A stretch of 64,000 nt of DNA from UBA6183 sp034676125 (lineage in GTDB: Bacteria > Bacteroidota > Bacteroidia > UKL13-3), in NCBI GenBank assembly GCA_034676125.1, contig JAUCCO010000002.1, positions 23,090-87,089 of the forward strand, given 5' to 3'. The notes under the pieces were generated by a model. That model searched no databases. It worked only from the letters and a program-made list of their open reading frames with translations, and was not told the DNA's origin. Made by a program: the position numbers and the translations under genes. Positions 62,021 to 64,000 of this stretch are shown here, piece by piece. Every line of letters starts with the position of its first letter. Position 1 is the first letter of the stretch.

Positions 62021-63081
62021 ATTGTGTTTTGTTGTTTTAATAAGTTGTTGCAGGCTTGTGTTATCGTAGTTTCTATAGGAATAAACTCAAACCCAATGGT
62101 ATCTTTTATTTTTTGGTTGTTGTAAAAATATTTCTTTAATGATGCACGCGAAGTTTCTTTAGTTAAATGAGGTTTTTTGCCTGTAAATAATGATACAATT
62201 GCAGCACCAATCCAAGCACATTCGGCCAAAAATTTGTTAACTTTTATGGTTGGTTTCTTTTTGTTTAGTTGTGTTGATGCAAGGTTTAAAAAGTGTTTCA
62301 TATCTACATTATTGCTCACCAAAATAAATCGCTGGGCAAATATATTATTATCCATTAATTTTATAGCTGCATCGGCCACATCAAGCACATCAACATAACC
62401 ATTAATACCATGCGTATAAAACGGCATGCCTTTAAGTACCATGCTAAATAATGCACACGAACCTTTTTGCCAATTACCGCTACCTAATATTACTCCAGGA
62501 TTTACAATTACCACATTTAAACCTTCTTCTGATGCGCGCCAAACTTCCATCTCGGCTTTGTATTTACTAATGGCATAGTTGCTGTTTAGTTTCGAGTTGG
62601 TCCATTTTGTTTTTTCGCTTACTTGCGCACCACTTTTTTCTCGCCCAAGTGCAGCAATCGAGCTAATGTGTGCAAATTTCTTAACACCCACAATCAGGCT
62701 AATATTAACCATGTTTGCAGTGCCTTGCACATTTACCTGCATCATTTGGTCTTTATCTTTTTGACTAAAAGATACCATTGCTGCACAATGATAAACTTCA
62801 TCAACGCCTGTCAAAGCTTTTTCTAAAGCTGTTACGTCTAATACATCGGCATCAACCCAAATTAGGTTTTGTTTTGCGATATTATCATCAAATTGTAGGC
62901 TGTATATGTATTCAAACTCGGCCATATTACTGTCCGTACGTTTTAATGCTTTAACCTGTAAGCCCTTTTGTAGTAGCCTACACACCACATGTGCGCCTAA
63001 AAATCCTGTTGCTCCGCTAACTGCTATCAAAGTGTGGAAATGTTTATTAACTGCGGGCGAAAATAAGGTATTTTGCGGCAT
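62017..63081 (-). CDS. NAD-dependent epimerase/dehydratase family protein
   Basis: About 354 residues, extended SDR fold: LIAVSGATGFLGAHVVCRLL (Rossmann GxxGxxG, with Thr-Gly-Phe-Leu-Gly), IWVDADVLD (DxxD), VYHCAAMVSF, and the catalytic Tyr-x-x-x-Lys in NYAISKYKAEME. Substrate could be a sugar nucleotide, a dihydroflavonol or a hydroxysteroid; not decidable here. The start is uncertain: ATG 63081 is used, an ATG at 63099 overlaps the divergent gene start (ATGCAT), and both precede the Rossmann motif by more than usual. Confidence 0.8.
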   Translation of the reverse strand: MPQNTLFSPAVNKHFHTLIAVSGATGFLGAHVVCRLLQKGLQVKALKRTDSNMAEFEYIYSLQFDDNIAKQNLIWVDADVLDVTALEKALTGVDEVYHCAAMVSFSQKDKDQMMQVNVQGTANMVNISLIVGVKKFAHISSIAALGREKSGAQVSEKTKWTNSKLNSNYAISKYKAEMEVWRASEEGLNVVIVNPGVILGSGNWQKGSCALFSMVLKGMPFYTHGINGYVDVLDVADAAIKLMDNNIFAQRFILVSNNVDMKHFLNLASTQLNKKKPTIKVNKFLAECAWIGAAIVSLFTGKKPHLTKETSRASLKKYFYNNQKIKDTIGFEFIPIETTITQACNNLLKQQNTI

Positions 63082-63093
63082 TAAACATACAAC

Positions 63094-64000
63094 ATGCATT
63101 TAAGCGATTTTTTAAGCCCTATACCGCAATCGGTATTTGATAGTATTAACGAAACTACGCCCAAAAGTTTGGTTAATGTAATAGATATTCATACCAATCA
63201 ATTTCCTAATTTGGATGGTGTGCAATTGGCCATTATTGGTGTAAAAGAAGAACGACTAAAACCCGAACACGCAGGGATTAGCACTACTCCAGATGAGGTT
63301 AGGAAACAATTGTACAAACTGCTTCAACCCAAATACAATATTAAAATTGTCGATTTAGGTAATATAGAACCTGGTAGTAACGTAAACGATACCATGTTTG
63401 CATTAAACGAGTGTTTAAAAGAATTGCATCAACTAAAAATTGTTACCATTATTTTAGGTGGAACAAGCGATTTAGCTTATGCACAATTTACTGCTTACCA
63501 AGGCCTCAATCAAAATTTAAATGTACTGGCTGTAGATGCTAAAATAGATTTAAAACAGCACGAAACAGACCCACTATATTCTAATTATTTGTACAAATTT
63601 ATTACCCATCAACCCAACTTTTTATTTAACATTACCCACATTTGCAACCAAGCTTATTATGTTGAGCAAGAGAGTTTAGATGCGTTTGATAAAATGAATT
63701 TTGATGTGTTAAGGCTTGGCCAAGTGCGCGCAAAAATGCAAGAAACCGAACCATTGGCACGTAATGCAGATATGGTTGTGTTTAGTTTAAATAGTATTAA
63801 AGCTGCTGATATTTCGGCAAGTGTAGACATGAATCCGAATGGACTTTATGGCGAAGAAGCTTGCCAAATAGCACGATATGCTGGCATGGGAAATGATTTA
63901 ACAAGTATTGGTTTTTATGATTTAAATGCATTTAACGACTTAAAACATTGTGGTAGTAAATTGGTGTCGCAAATGGTTTGGTATTTTGTTGATGGATTTT
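63094..64000 (+). CDS. Arginase/ureohydrolase-fold protein with degraded metal site (partial)
   Basis: At least 302 residues, running off the window. The frame MHLSDFLSPIPQSVFDSINE is open to base 64000. Ureohydrolase landmarks are recognisable but altered: the GGDH motif reads GGTS (122-125), the DAHxD motif reads DAKID (148-152), and the SLDxDxxD-type loop reads SLNSIKAAD (243-251). At least three of the usual Mn ligands are replaced, so arginase or formimidoylglutamase chemistry is unlikely as such. Similar proteins are annotated as formimidoylglutamase in Bacteroidota. Divergent from the epimerase with overlapping ATGs. Confidence 0.75.
   Translation, partial: MHLSDFLSPIPQSVFDSINETTPKSLVNVIDIHTNQFPNLDGVQLAIIGVKEERLKPEHAGISTTPDEVRKQLYKLLQPKYNIKIVDLGNIEPGSNVNDTMFALNECLKELHQLKIVTIILGGTSDLAYAQFTAYQGLNQNLNVLAVDAKIDLKQHETDPLYSNYLYKFITHQPNFLFNITHICNQAYYVEQESLDAFDKMNFDVLRLGQVRAKMQETEPLARNADMVVFSLNSIKAADISASVDMNPNGLYGEEACQIARYAGMGNDLTSIGFYDLNAFNDLKHCGSKLVSQMVWYFVDGF

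Overview
This window is an AT-rich piece of a Bacteroidota chromosome. The evidence is a gliding/type IX secretion flavour (gldA, gldF, gldG, gldD, gldE and two proteins with C-terminal T9SS sorting domains), a fused secDF, the bacteroidete gene neighbourhoods mutY-ssb-gldE-gldD and yicC-gmk-nadD, and many copies of the bacteroidete promoter form TTG-N18/20-TAnnTTTG. I cannot place it below phylum with confidence. It reads as ordinary core genome. I saw no tRNA, rRNA, CRISPR array, insertion sequence or prophage.

Layout. 1-1291: the tail of an M49 peptidase, then a small cluster of an outer-membrane barrel, a YjbR-like protein and a 30-residue membrane peptide. 1292-5863: an LtaS-like sulfatase, murB and purH. 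6002-11551: the elongasome operon mreB-mreC-mreD-mrdA-rodA. 11554-15831: an SRPBCC/GyrI protein, a lytic transglycosylase and the yicC-gmk-nadD operon. 15832-19381: a structured gap with a 34-residue membrane peptide, then rocD-hutH and a secreted hypothetical. 19535-24371: an OmpA protein, secDF and a uridine kinase. 24567-31107: a tetR-tolC-hlyD-RND efflux operon whose RND pump gene is split by a frameshift. 31108-31534: a gene-free gap carrying a promoter, a predicted small RNA and a terminator, followed by two dyads. 31535-38027: gldA-gldF-gldG with a DUF4340 gene and a TPR histidine kinase. 38060-41533: mutY-ssb-gldE-gldD on the minus strand. 41688-48371: HU, a TPR protein, a 31-residue basic ribosomal-type protein, RNase G, an OmpA lipoprotein, a T9SS cargo protein and a MazG-like hydrolase. 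48334-53445 (minus): a GT39-type membrane protein, comB, a small secreted protein, gcvT and xerD. 53570-63081: aroQ, a 1726-residue T9SS surface protein, a membrane-anchored MutS-like ATPase, a TPR lipoprotein and an epimerase. The window ends inside an arginase-fold gene with degraded metal ligands.

Functionally the window is rich in envelope work: peptidoglycan precursor synthesis (murB), rod-shape synthesis (mre/mrdA/rodA), remodelling (lytic transglycosylase), export (secDF, RND) and cell-surface display (T9SS cargo, gld genes).

The points most worth a second look are: the predicted small RNA at about 31210-31331, with mutually exclusive stems; five genes whose -7 box lies 4-5 nt from the start codon, implying leaderless mRNAs; the A6-tract frameshift in the RND pump; a candidate TetR operator with three half sites; and three very small genes. 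I found no clear new multi-gene system.
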